Shown: positions 50,915-59,636 of the stretch, in pieces
Layout: each line of letters opens with the position of its first letter
Numbering within the stretch: position 1 is the first letter of the stretch
Assembly (NCBI RefSeq): GCF_029892485.1
Contig: NZ_JARXVG010000013.1
Coordinates: 124,001 to 188,000 of the forward strand
Direction: 5' to 3'
Length of the DNA stretch: 64,000 nucleotides
Source: Variovorax boronicumulans
GTDB lineage: Bacteria; Pseudomonadota; Gammaproteobacteria; Burkholderiales; Burkholderiaceae_C
Position numbers and translations under genes: made by a program
The notes under the pieces: model-generated
Seen by the model: the letters and a program-made list of their open reading frames with translations, nothing else
The model's database searches: none
What the model was told of the DNA's origin: nothing

Positions 50915-51390
50915 GGCTCCTTCTTTGGCGGTCGGTCCAGAAAGTCGTCGCGGGGGTTATCGGTATCGCCCAGTTCAGGTACCAGATGGTCCGAAAGCAA
51001 GCCAGATACATCCGTGCTTCGCAATAGCAAACCCACCATCATCCCGAGCGACAGAAGGCGCCAGGGCTTGACTAGGACGATCAGCGCCCCTGTCCCCGCG
51101 GCATAGGTCACCAGTTTGGCCGGGTACCTCGAGGCGTAGTCCTGGAGCAGCGGCTTGCCGAGCTCGGCGACAGTGCTCAGATGGCTTCGTCGCCACCAGC
51201 GGCCTACCACGCTTCGTCCGACGCCTTTTCGCGCCCGGTCACTTCCTGCGGCGCCCTGACGGCCATCTTCGCTCGCAATGGCCACGATCCGCGGACCCGC
51301 GTTCGTATCGGTGGCCGCGTAACCCATCGCGGCGAGCAACGAGGCGCGGGACGACGCGAGCCTTTGCTTCGGTGAGAGATCGCCAGTCAT
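50911..51390 (-). CDS. Hypothetical 159-residue protein of the DUF883/YqjE operon
   Basis: Begins MTGDLSPKQRLASSRASLLA and has a central hydrophobic region (YAAGTGALIVLVKPWRLLSL then GMMVGLLLR, about residues 93-120) that could form one membrane helix or hairpin. The tail is acidic (DNPRDDFLDRPPKKEP). The start overlaps the stop of the YqjE-like gene (ATGA). It occupies the position of yqjK in E. coli-like operons, and similarity around the basic-hydrophobic segment is compatible, but I cannot confirm homology. Confidence 0.65.
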   Translation of the reverse strand: MTGDLSPKQRLASSRASLLAAMGYAATDTNAGPRIVAIASEDGRQGAAGSDRARKGVGRSVVGRWWRRSHLSTVAELGKPLLQDYASRYPAKLVTYAAGTGALIVLVKPWRLLSLGMMVGLLLRSTDVSGLLSDHLVPELGDTDNPRDDFLDRPPKKEP

Positions 51391-51764
51391 CTGTTGTGCT
51401 CCCGTATGAAATCCATGGCACGCCGGTCGGCTTCCAACTCGACGGCCACATCCTGGATTTCCTTCCGCACTACCGGACGCATGGCGACCAACGACAGAAT
51501 GAGTGCCAGCAGGAAGGCGACCACAGGCACTGCAACGAGAACCCAGTAGAACCGGCCGTAGAGAACGCCCAGCATCGCCGCAGTTCCGGCCAACGCAATG
51601 CCCAGAAGCGCGCATACGCCGACTCCCGCCCAAGCCACCGCCTTGGCTGCGGTGCCGCGTACGACATCCGCGGTGCTTTCGCGCAGCAGCGCGACATAGT
51701 TGGCGAGATGCTTCGCGAAGAGGTCCGGCCGCTGCAGCGCGGCCATGTAGATGGGGTGGACCAT
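51387..51764 (-). CDS. YqjE-like phage-holin family membrane protein
   Basis: A 125-residue protein opening MVHPIYMAALQRPDLFAKHL. Two membrane helices are clear (about 40-65, VAWAGVGVCALLGIALAGTA; about 70-95, FYWVLVAVPVVAFLLALILS). YqjE proteins of unknown function are encoded with DUF883 (YqjD) proteins, which anchor ribosomes at the inner membrane in stationary phase. It lies 7 bases after the DUF883 gene and overlaps the following gene by 4 bases. Confidence 0.8.
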   Translation of the reverse strand: MVHPIYMAALQRPDLFAKHLANYVALLRESTADVVRGTAAKAVAWAGVGVCALLGIALAGTAAMLGVLYGRFYWVLVAVPVVAFLLALILSLVAMRPVVRKEIQDVAVELEADRRAMDFIREHNR

Positions 51765-51771
51765 GGCCGCG

Positions 51772-52215
51772 TCAGTTTTGGTACCGATTTCCGGACCGGT
51801 CGAAGGCCAGAAGCAAGCCCGCGAGCAGTGCGCCACCCGCTGCGGCGAGCAGCACCGACTTCACCGGTTCGGCTGCTATCTGTTTCGAGCAAGATGCCTC
51901 CCACAACGCGGCCCGTTCTCTGAAGCTCACGATCTTCTTGCCGGCTTCGTTGACCGCATTCTGGGCATATGCGCGACCAGTGCCCATGGCGTCCGCGGCA
52001 GCGTCCCTCGCATCGGCAGCCACGCCGCGCACCGTATCGAGGGTCTCGCCCGCAGTGGTCTTCGCATCCGCGGCGCTTGCTCGCAAGGCTTGCGCCGTAT
52101 CGCTGGCAATTGACTTCGCCTCGTCGGCGATGCCGCTGGCTGCTTCCGATGCGTCTCGTCCGATTTGGCGCGCTTCGTCGGCAAGTTGAGAGGGGGTCTT
52201 TGCGTCGTCTGCCAT
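51772..52215 (-). CDS. DUF883/YqjD-ElaB-type ribosome-associated membrane protein
   Basis: A 147-residue protein with a long helical, Ala/Asp/Glu-rich coiled-coil region (about 1-100, for example ADEARQIGRDASEAASGIAD and TLDTVRGVAADARDAAADAM) and a single C-terminal membrane helix (SVLLAAAGGALLAGLLLAFD). This is the DUF883 layout of YqjD/ElaB, which are C-tail-anchored and bind 70S ribosomes in stationary phase in E. coli. It is the first gene of a three- or four-gene minus-strand operon. Confidence 0.85.
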   Translation of the reverse strand: MADDAKTPSQLADEARQIGRDASEAASGIADEAKSIASDTAQALRASAADAKTTAGETLDTVRGVAADARDAAADAMGTGRAYAQNAVNEAGKKIVSFRERAALWEASCSKQIAAEPVKSVLLAAAGGALLAGLLLAFDRSGNRYQN

Positions 52216-52643
52216 GGTAGTCCTTCAAATTAAAACAATGGTCGCGGGATAGACATTCGGGACGACGAGCGCGTCGCGGTGTCGGGCTGGACATCGATCT
52301 GTTGTAGGCAAAAACAAACCCCACACCGTAAAGCCTTCAGGCTCACAAAGCGGGTGGGTCGGTATTCAATGGAAATTCAGGGTGAGAGGTCGGGGGAATT
52401 CAACAGACAGACCGCGTATGGCACCGCACCCAACGACCGGCGGCAGTTCACGACGCCGCGCAGTCGCATCACCAAGGCCGACACCGTTATTTCGAGTGAG
52501 CCAGACAGGCTACGGCGCCTGTGGAATGAAGGATCGCCGCTGCCCGCCCTCCCGAAAGATCGCCCGCAGCATCCATGAGGGTGCCCGTGAGGTGGCACGG
52601 TCAGACATTTGGGCCGCCGCGACTGTCACAGTCGTGCGGTACC
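52216..52643. other. Intergenic region between DUF883 operon and relaxase
   Basis: About 430 bases with no supported gene. It should contain the promoter of the DUF883 operon (52216 side) and the 3' end of the mobilisation operon. Confidence 0.4.
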
Positions 52644-53750
52644 TCAGCGGAACTTCGGCTCCGGTGACTTGATATCTCTGGGTCTCAACGTTTGGTGTTT
52701 CACCTGCTCTCTCCAGCCATTCGCCAACCGCTGATCATCGGTCTGCACCGCCGGCATGCGCTCCGTGAAGCGATCCGCCTGTGCAGCCAATCTCGTTTCG
52801 CCCTGTCTCCTCAACATGCCCACCGTTGCGTGCCAGTCCGCCAACACCTCTTGCCGGGTGCTGCGCATCTTCATCTCGCCCGCATCGGAAGCACTTGGTC
52901 CCGCTGTAAGGCGCCGCAGCACGCCTGCCAACTTCTGGCGCATCATCGTCGAAGGCTTTGGTGCCCGGCGTCCCTCGCGCTCTGCGACAGGCAACTGCGC
53001 GAAGGCCCGGAGCGCCCGCAGCCGATGATGGATCGGGTCCCGATAAGGCTTGCGAACCTGCCCTCGCAGCTGGCGCGGGGTCGCATTGGCAGCGACGCCT
53101 TGCTCGCGCATCAGCGCGGCGAACTGCTCGCGCCACTGCCGTAGCGTGTCCTTTCGGATGTAGAGGCGCTTTCCGGGCTCAAACTCGTGCTCGCACTTGA
53201 CCACCAGATGCACATGCGGGTGCGGCTGGTCCGTGTGCAGCACCATGGCATAGCGATACTGCAGCGCGAAGTTCTCGCGCGCGAAGACCCGCGCGGCCGC
53301 CAACACCTTCTCCGGCGGCGTGCCGGCCGGCATGGACAGGACGATGTTGTGGACCAGCTTTGCGCGCGTGTCCCTCTGCCCCTGAGCCGGTTTCGGCTTG
53401 TACTGGTTTCTGCACAGCTCCAGTTGCCAGTCGGTCACGATTTCCCTGGCCGCCCCTCGGCCCTGCTGCACCAGACCTTCGTCGGTTTCGAGCGGCAGCT
53501 TGCCGTGCCGGCTGATGTAGCGCAGATGAGCCTTCGCGCCGCCGATGTCCCGTGCTCCGCCGGACACTTTCACCATCACTTCGGGTGTACGGCCCACAGT
53601 ACGCTGGACTTGCGCGATCTCATCGGGCCCGAGGTGCAGCCGGCCGCCGGGGCCGCGCCGGCCGTAGCTCACGATGTCCAGCGCCATGTCGCGCGCTTCG
53701 CCGACTGGCTCGCCACTGCTTCGTCCCAAACGCACAACCTGCTTAGGCAT
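52644..53750 (-). CDS. Relaxase/mobilisation nuclease of HUH type (MOBP-like)
   Basis: A 368-residue DNA-nicking enzyme for conjugative transfer. Visible: the N-terminal GGAKAHLRYISRHGKLPLET segment (R-Y-x-x-R-G, a Tyr near the expected position), and the metal-binding HUH motif in VLHTDQPHPHVHLVVKCEHE, with three His. The C-terminal part is basic (RQLRGQVRKPYRDPIHHRLR), suited to DNA binding. The start at 53750 follows the mobC-like gene with 8 bases overlap. The coupling protein and channel at 1-9.4 kb could serve this relaxase; no other relaxase is visible here. Which Tyr is catalytic cannot be fixed by eye. Confidence 0.85.
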   Translation of the reverse strand: MPKQVVRLGRSSGEPVGEARDMALDIVSYGRRGPGGRLHLGPDEIAQVQRTVGRTPEVMVKVSGGARDIGGAKAHLRYISRHGKLPLETDEGLVQQGRGAAREIVTDWQLELCRNQYKPKPAQGQRDTRAKLVHNIVLSMPAGTPPEKVLAAARVFARENFALQYRYAMVLHTDQPHPHVHLVVKCEHEFEPGKRLYIRKDTLRQWREQFAALMREQGVAANATPRQLRGQVRKPYRDPIHHRLRALRAFAQLPVAEREGRRAPKPSTMMRQKLAGVLRRLTAGPSASDAGEMKMRSTRQEVLADWHATVGMLRRQGETRLAAQADRFTERMPAVQTDDQRLANGWREQVKHQTLRPRDIKSPEPKFR

Positions 53751-54324
53751 CGCCCATCCCGCTGCCGGACTCCCAGCTGATGAGGTTGCGCCGCACGACG
53801 GCCACGGTGGCTTCACGTGCCGACTCGACCTCGCGACGAACCAGCGTGACCGCCTCGCCCAAATCCAATGCGACGACGCCTGCAGGATTGTTCGTCATGC
53901 CGAACATGAGAAGCTGGCGACCAAGCGCCGCCAAATGGGCGCCCACGGCCTTGATCTGAGCCAGTTCGCTCGGTGGCAGCACCGCCGACGCGTGGACATG
54001 GTTGTGGATGAGCAGGGCCAAGTAGCTGCCGGTCCTCATCCCACGCGCACGAGCCCGTCTTGCCACAGCCAGTCGATCCCCGGGGCGAAGTCGCAGCGTG
54101 ATTCGGTCCGCCGCGCCCACGCCACCATCCAAATCATGGGCGGCTCGCTGCGGGTTCGATGTCAGCGCGATCGGGCCGTTGGACTGGATCACTTCGTGGG
54201 CCATCTTGGCAAGCAGGCCCGACTCGCTCAGCCGATGGCGCGCAGCCAGCGCAGCGAAGCTCGCCTTCGTATCGGACGAAACGCGGGCGCTGATCACGGT
54301 GCTTGATCGGGGGGCCTTGGTCAT
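53743..54324 (-). CDS. MobC-like relaxosome accessory protein
   Basis: A 193-residue protein. The N-terminal half resembles a ribbon-helix-helix DNA-binding region (ISARVSSDTKASFAALAARH, LSESGLLAKMAHEVI), and the second half (RLRPGDRLAVARRARARGM then YLALLIHNHVHASAVLPPSE) resembles MobC relaxosome proteins that melt DNA at oriT and help the relaxase nick. It is 8 bases overlapped with the relaxase gene, as is typical of mobilisation modules. Upstream sequence (54325 onwards) is where oriT would be expected. Confidence 0.75.
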   Translation of the reverse strand: MTKAPRSSTVISARVSSDTKASFAALAARHRLSESGLLAKMAHEVIQSNGPIALTSNPQRAAHDLDGGVGAADRITLRLRPGDRLAVARRARARGMRTGSYLALLIHNHVHASAVLPPSELAQIKAVGAHLAALGRQLLMFGMTNNPAGVVALDLGEAVTLVRREVESAREATVAVVRRNLISWESGSGMGDA

Positions 54325-55081
54325 TGCAACGCCGTTGCGGTAAACAATGTCTGACGTCAGTCTATCCTGCCCTCATTGCCGCACAAGGACTTTGCTCCCT
54401 AGATCCACGCATCTCTTCCCTCCCCTCTCTCATGCGCGATGCCGCGCAGCGCGTGCGCCCCCGCACACGATCATTGTTCGGCATGCCGAACGTTCAGGAT
54501 TGCATGCGCCACGCTTCGGAGCGCATGCGAAGGCCAGTAGGCTTGCAACATCGGTGCTGTCGCGCAAACGGTGGGCACGCGCCTCCTTGCTCCGCTTCGG
54601 CAAGTTTTTTGGCGCCTCTCGAACAGCAGCAAGCTCCCAGTGGCCGCGAAGGGGTGCCGGCTGACAGCTTGCGTGAGTGCTGGACGAAGCGGAGGCAAGC
54701 CGGATCGCCGCCATGCACGCCCGCTAGCGGTCCGGTGCCCGAATGCCACGACGTTTCGCCTCGCATGCTGCGTCAACGAACTGCAGGCGTCGCACGACTT
54801 CGCGGCCACGGCATCGCGCGCAAATTCGAGGCACCGTAGAACCGTAGTGGCTCACGCGCTCTGCCCAACAGCTACTCAAGTTTCGCGTGGCAGGAGTGCC
54901 GCACACGCGGCGTAGTGCGGGATACCGACGGCGCCCCAGTCGAAGACTTCGCGCTGCCGCTGAACCTCATGCGCGCCTGTTTGGCCGCCCCTAGTGCAGA
55001 CCTCAAGGCCGCCAAGGCGCTGACGGTGCCGCTGCGTTGGTCGGCCGTCGCTAAGTCTTCCAGAAGGCATCGATCATTTCT
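54325..55081. other. Non-coding region upstream of mobC; candidate oriT region
   Basis: About 760 bases with no supported gene. It contains the inverted repeats GCAAC-gcc-GTTGC (54326-54338) and CTGACGTCAG (54351-54360) just before the mobC start, and the 16-bp palindrome at 54476-54491. In mobilisation modules oriT often lies directly upstream of mobC, so this is the best oriT candidate; no nic site can be fixed from sequence. Confidence 0.45.
54476..54491. repeat. Palindrome GTTCGGCATGCCGAAC, copy 1
   Basis: Perfect 16-bp palindrome. Identical copy at 56167-56182 and a near-identical one at 62656-62671 (centre GT instead of AT). Each is followed by CGTCAG or CGTTCAG. Found only near the mobilisation and partition genes. 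Binding protein unknown. Confidence 0.75.
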
Positions 55082-55126
55082 TGTAGTGACAAATAAATCT
55101 TGCATTACATATTTATCGTTACTACA
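55082..55126. promoter_or_regulatory. Operator/promoter region of the RelE-BrnA-type pair
   Basis: AT-rich stretch with an imperfect inverted repeat: TGTAGTGACAAATAAA on the left (55082-55097) and TTTATCGTTACTACA on the right (55112-55126). It ends 10 bases before the toxin start. The antitoxin has a ribbon-helix-helix-like segment and probably binds here, as such pairs usually self-repress. Confidence 0.55.
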
Positions 55127-55136
55127 ATAAATATAA

Positions 55137-55454
55137 ATGTTCACGGTGATCGAAACGCCAACCTTCCAGCGCCTCGCGACCGAAATCTGGTCCGAAGAGG
55201 AGCGCTTGGAATTCGTGTCGTGGATCGCTGCGAACGCCGAAGCCGGCGATGTGATCAAGGGCACCGGCGGGCTGCGCAAGGTTCGTTGGGCTCGCGCCGG
55301 CATGGGCAAGCGGGGCGGCGCCCGCGTGATCTATTTCAACCGCAACGAACAGGGCGATCTGGTGCTGCTGCTGGTCTACGTGAAGGCCAAGTTCGACAAC
55401 ATACCCGCCGCCACCCTGGTGAAACTGAAGGAGGCCCTTGATGCCAAAGATTGA
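55137..55454 (+). CDS. RelE/HigB-type toxin
   Basis: A 105-residue toxin of the RelE superfamily, likely a ribosome-dependent mRNA interferase. Seen: TPTFQRLATEIWSEEERLEF, GDVIKGTGGLRKVRWARAGM, GKRGGARVIYFNRNEQGDLV and LLLVYVKAKFDNIPAATLVK. The basic residues (RKVRW, KRGGARV) and the YVKAKFD strand are those of active family members. The gene comes first, before the antitoxin, and overlaps it by 14 bases. This order (toxin first) is usual for HigBA pairs. Confidence 0.88.
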   Translation: MFTVIETPTFQRLATEIWSEEERLEFVSWIAANAEAGDVIKGTGGLRKVRWARAGMGKRGGARVIYFNRNEQGDLVLLLVYVKAKFDNIPAATLVKLKEALDAKD

Positions 55455-55830
55455 CAAGGAAATGGTGCAGTTCGAGAAGGATCTGCTGCAGTCCATCGGA
55501 GAGATGAAGCGCGGCGAACATGCCGCCGTGCACACGGCCGAGCAGATCGTGGCACGAAAGCGCGGTCGGCCGGTTGGCACTGTCAAGGAGACACCGAAGG
55601 TGTCGACCACGATCCGGTTTGATGCCGATCTTCTGGAGGCGCTGAAGTCCGGCGGTCGCGGCTGGCAAACCAGAGTGAACGACGTGATCAGGTCCGTGTT
55701 CATTCCGGACACGCGCGAAGAAGCCGTCGCGCTCGCCCGCGATCTGGTCAAGGCTCCGGCGCGAAAGGGCAAAGGCGTGATCCGTGCGCAAGTCGTCGGC
55801 GAGAAGCGCGAGGCGATCCGTCGCAGATAA
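55441..55830 (+). CDS. BrnA-like antitoxin partner
   Basis: A 129-residue protein. The C-terminal half has the BrnA-type motif VSTTIRFDADLLEALKSGGR then GWQTRVNDVIRSVF, a ribbon-helix-helix-like DNA-binding domain. The N-terminal half (MPKIDKEMVQFEKDLLQSIG) is charged and would bind the toxin. The ATG at 55441 follows GAAGGAGGCCC and overlaps the toxin. BrnA antitoxins are usually paired with BrnT, so a RelE-type partner is somewhat unusual. Confidence 0.8.
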   Translation: MPKIDKEMVQFEKDLLQSIGEMKRGEHAAVHTAEQIVARKRGRPVGTVKETPKVSTTIRFDADLLEALKSGGRGWQTRVNDVIRSVFIPDTREEAVALARDLVKAPARKGKGVIRAQVVGEKREAIRRR

Positions 55831-56042
55831 GCCCGCTGAGCATCTCGGACAAAGACTGCGGCTCGCACCTGGACCGGACAGACGAACAGGCCAATCGCAT
55901 GCCGAGCAAGCCACAGCGGCGCCCGGTCAGCGCGTTGCCGACGCGGATCGAACGGGTCACTCCCGCAGGAAGGGCGGGGAACCGCGTGTCGGCGCCATCA
56001 AGGTAAAGAGGCGATTTGAAAGAGAGCCGGCCCACGGCACGG

Positions 56043-56198
56043 CTCTGCAGCGGTGCCTCATCGGCACATCAGTACTGCGACGCCATGGTCCGCCAACGAT
56101 TCGCCCCCATGGCCTTGAAAACCTTGAGGGACGATCGCATCGCAATCTTGAGACATGCGCCCCGATGTTCGGCATGCCGAACGTCAGGGGTGCACGGC
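56043..56198. repeat. Long direct repeat, copy A (with palindrome at 56167-56182)
   Basis: Homologous to 62498-62691 in the same orientation. Both begin CTCTGCAGCGGTGC-n-TCATCGG and share ACATC-n-GTACTGCG, GCCAACGA and CCCCCA; they end with the GTTCGGC(A/G)TGCCGAAC palindrome and CGTCAG. Copy A is about 40 bp shorter in the middle. It sits between the toxin-antitoxin pair and the 3' end of parB. The rest of 55831-56206 has no supported gene. Confidence 0.7.
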
Positions 56199-56206
56199 CC
56201 CGACGA

Positions 56207-58303
56207 CTACGCTTCGATCTCCCCCGAGCGCTGCGGCGCCGCGAGCGGGCGCAGCGGAGACGGGAGCCAACGCGTGCCCTCCAGTCTGCGGGTGCAATGC
56301 GCCGCGGCCTCGGCCTTCTTCATCGCGGCCACAGCCGGCGTAGCCTGCTCGCCGGTCGCCTCGTGCACCGCTTCGTGCGCCTTCGCCTTGCTGACATGGC
56401 CGAGGTAGTTCGCGGAGGTCGGCACCCACCAGTCTGCCATGTCGAGCCCCAGCACCTCGGCGATGCCGTCGCTCTGGTCGGCCGTGCGTTCGCGCGCAAC
56501 GACCGCATCGATGCTGCGGGCGGTGCAGTACGCCAGCAGGTCGAGCAGCAGGTCGCGCGGCTGCGCGAGCAGCCAGCGGAACAGGGCCTGCGGTTCGCCA
56601 GGCAGCCGCTCCTCCCAGTCGCTCGCGGCCCGCATGAGCAGCGCACCGGCCGGTGATTCCTCGTAGCCGGTCGCCGACTGCGCGAGCGTGTAGTCGCCGG
56701 TCACATGCAGATGAACCTTCACCACATCGTTGCCGCGCCCGTATTGGCCGAACACCGTCTCCGCCATGCGGTGGACCAAGGTCGCGAGCGCCACATGCGG
56801 ATCCTGCATCAACGCAGCCTGCAGGGCGGCGGTGCGGTGCGCCGTCAGGTCGCGCATGAGCTTCTCGCTGAACGCGGGGCGCGTTCTCGCCACGCCGGCA
56901 CCGGTGCCGCCCTCGTCGCCTTCGCCCCCGCCCTCCCCCGCCGGGTCGTCCGCGTCGGACGTGGAGTGGCGATCCTCCGGCCGCGTCAGGCCCCGGCTCG
57001 CCACCACCTCGCCGCGGTGGTCGATGCGCAGCAGGACCCCGGTGTGCGCCATCTGATCGGGCATCCACGCCCGCAGCGCGGCATGCGCCGCATCAATCCG
57101 GTCGTCCAGCGCGTCGAGGGCGCTCGAGAGACGTTGCATTTCGGCCTCAGCCTCGTCATCGGTCGCATCACCGGACTCCGCGTCGGCCGCACCGGCCTCG
57201 TCGCCCTGCGCTTCCAGCAACTCGAGTGCTTCGGCCAGCCGGTCCCGCCCGGCGTCCATCGCCGTGAGCGCTGCGTCCTCCTCGGGCGTGGTGGACCGCC
57301 GCTCCTGCGAGGCCTGCCCGTAGCGGCGCAGCGCGAGCGCGTCGCCCTCGGTCACACACTCCACCCATGCCCAGCCCTCGGCGCGCACATCCTCGGCCAG
57401 CGTATGCAGTTTTTCCATGGCGAGAACCTGCAGCAGCACCGGATCGTCCAGGTACACGCCGTCGTCATCATCATCCTCGGCGAAGAGATCGCGCCGCACC
57501 GCGCCGCCACGCGCCTCGTAGGCCGCCAGACCCACGAAGCGCGCGAGCCGGCTGCCGCCCGCGCAGGACGCTTCGGTGAGCTTGCGGCGCAACGCCCACG
57601 CACTGCGTTCGTAGATCGGCAGGCCGTCCCAGACCGCCTCCTGCGCCGCGTGGTCGTCGGTCAGCGCCAGCGCCTGCAACTGGTCCGGCTCGATCTCGTC
57701 GGCGCGGTACATCGCCAGAAAGCGGGGCGCGAGTCGCGCGAGCCGGAGCCTGCGCTCCACCGTCAGCGGCGCCACCCCGAAGCGGCTTGCCACTTGCGCC
57801 ACCGTGAGCCCGCCGTCGACCAGCGCGCGGAAGGCCTCCATCTCGTCGGCCGGGTGCATCGCCTCGCGCCCCGAGTTTTCCGCGAGGGAGATTTCCGCCG
57901 CACGCGCATCGGCGAAGCACCGGCATTCCACCGCCTGCGCGGCCTCCATCCGACCCTCGGCCGCAAGCCGCTGCATCGAGCGCAGACGCCGCCCGCCCGC
58001 CACCACCGCATACCATCCGTCCGGCAGCGCCACCACCGCGAGCCGCTGCAGCAGCCCCTGGGATTCGATCAGCGCCGCCAGCTCGGCAATGCCCTCGTCG
58101 CGCTGCACCCGGCGCACGTTCGCCTCGCCGAGGACCAACCGGTCCAGCGGCACCAGCAGGTCGCGCGGCACCGGGTCCGGAGCCTGCGCAACTGTCGGTT
58201 CGCCGCCTCGTCCCTTGGAGGAAGCCCGGCCCCGGCGAGGAACCCCCGCCTTGCCCGCCGCACGGGACACGTCTTTCGCATGAGTCGTCGTTGTCGCAGT
58301 CAT
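56207..58303 (-). CDS. parB: Large ParB/RepB/Spo0J-family partition-type protein
   Basis: A 698-residue protein, longer than chromosomal ParB (about 300). The N-terminal ParB nuclease-like domain (about 40-150) shows LDRLVLGEANVRRVQRDEGI, AELAALIESQGLLQRLAVVA and VVAGGRRLRSMQRLAAEGRM. The HTH lies around LTVAQVASRFGVAPLTVERR. The middle and C-terminal parts have acidic linkers (DATDDEAEAEMQRLSSALDA) and a helical domain. A GACAAAGGACAGC ribosome site supports the ATG at 58303. Such long ParB-like proteins are typical of plasmids and integrative elements in Burkholderiales; no parA is visible here. Its 3' end abuts the repeat with the GTTCGGC palindrome, a possible binding site. Confidence 0.88.
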   Translation of the reverse strand: MTATTTTHAKDVSRAAGKAGVPRRGRASSKGRGGEPTVAQAPDPVPRDLLVPLDRLVLGEANVRRVQRDEGIAELAALIESQGLLQRLAVVALPDGWYAVVAGGRRLRSMQRLAAEGRMEAAQAVECRCFADARAAEISLAENSGREAMHPADEMEAFRALVDGGLTVAQVASRFGVAPLTVERRLRLARLAPRFLAMYRADEIEPDQLQALALTDDHAAQEAVWDGLPIYERSAWALRRKLTEASCAGGSRLARFVGLAAYEARGGAVRRDLFAEDDDDDGVYLDDPVLLQVLAMEKLHTLAEDVRAEGWAWVECVTEGDALALRRYGQASQERRSTTPEEDAALTAMDAGRDRLAEALELLEAQGDEAGAADAESGDATDDEAEAEMQRLSSALDALDDRIDAAHAALRAWMPDQMAHTGVLLRIDHRGEVVASRGLTRPEDRHSTSDADDPAGEGGGEGDEGGTGAGVARTRPAFSEKLMRDLTAHRTAALQAALMQDPHVALATLVHRMAETVFGQYGRGNDVVKVHLHVTGDYTLAQSATGYEESPAGALLMRAASDWEERLPGEPQALFRWLLAQPRDLLLDLLAYCTARSIDAVVARERTADQSDGIAEVLGLDMADWWVPTSANYLGHVSKAKAHEAVHEATGEQATPAVAAMKKAEAAAHCTRRLEGTRWLPSPLRPLAAPQRSGEIEA

Positions 58304-59636
58304 TTGCTGTCCTTTGTCGTGAAGTTGAAGAAAGGACAAAGAGCCCTGCCGGATTCCTAGATTCGGAGCCCCTCGGAAAAGGGGTCCGGATCGCACCGGC
58401 CGCGCATCAGCCGCCGGCCGCCGTCTTCCTGAGTTCTTCGCCCGGTGAACAAAGGCGCGCGCGGGGAGGCGGGAGCAAGGGGGAAGCCTTCGTAACGCGC
58501 ATGCGTTATGAACACCCCCTTGCAGGCGCAGCCGGTCCCGCGGCGCCGCGCGCGCAACGTCACCGACAAAGGCGAAGAACCCGGGAAGACGGCCCCCGCC
58601 TGCGCGTCTCCGGGGCGCACCGGAGCCGCCGCGCGGCGAGCGCCCTCACCTGCCGAAGGCAGGTCTGATCAGCGGAAGTCCGGGAAAGGAGCGCAGCGCC
58701 TGCGCCAGGGATGCGCAAGGTGGCCGCAGGCCGTCCCCGCAGGGGATGAGCGCGAAGGCGCGAACCTGGAGCAGCCCGACACCGGCCACGCCGGTGGGGC
58801 GCCCGACCGGTCCATGCAGCCATGCCGCCGGCCAGCCAGCCCCCTGCATGCCCTGCCCGTCCCGGCCTCCAGCCACGGCCACCCCGGACGATGGTGGCGG
58901 GCAGCCAGACCGCGGGCTTGGCTCCCCATCGCGCCGGCCTGCGCCCAACCCCGAAACCGGATCGGGAAGTTGCAGAAACAGGCGCAGGCGGATGCACTGC
59001 GCCAGCAGGACAGCCATCAGGTCCGCACGCAGGCGCAGCCACGGCGCACCCGCCGCAGCGGCCACAGCCGGAGCCGGAACCGCGATGTCCCGCCGCCGCA
59101 GCGCCCTTTCGGCCATTGACAAGAAGACCTGCCCAGACCGGCCGCCAGGACTTCGAGCTTTCCTTCCTCAATGCCTTGGCAGGGCACACCGGGCAGATCA
59201 CCTGAGCGGAAGCCGGTCAGCATGTGGGCCAGGCTTCCGCGCTGCAGGCCGAAGAACACGAACTGCCCCGCCTCTGGCGCCTTCACCCGCCCTGCCCCTT
59301 CCAGATCTTCAGAGGCCTGGAAAGCGAGGCCTTGGCGATCGCCTGCGACAACAGCGCCGCCCGGTCCGCGATGCGGACGTCTGCGCCGCGCGCGGCAGGC
59401 TGCCGCGACCGCGTGGAATGGTTCAGGTGCTGCTGGATCGGCCGCAGTTGCGGCCCGATGCTTCAGCCGCTGCCCGGCGCAAAAGCCTGGCCCACCTGGA
59501 TGGAAGTCAGCAGACCCTTGCGCTTGCCCTGCCCTTGCCCTCGACGCCCCGCCGAGCGTGACTGGCCATCCCGCTCAGGCCTCTGCCGGCCATCAGTCCG
59601 ATGCAGCCGCGGCTCCAACGGAGCGCTCGGATGGGC
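58304..59636. other. Very GC-rich region without a convincing gene
   Basis: About 1.3 kb with long overlapping open frames on both strands (expected in high-GC DNA), none with recognisable family, good start or clear codon structure. A small stem CCCCT...AGGGG (about 58366-58382) lies in the parB leader. Sequence may contain decayed element genes or an origin-related region; I cannot decide. Confidence 0.35.
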
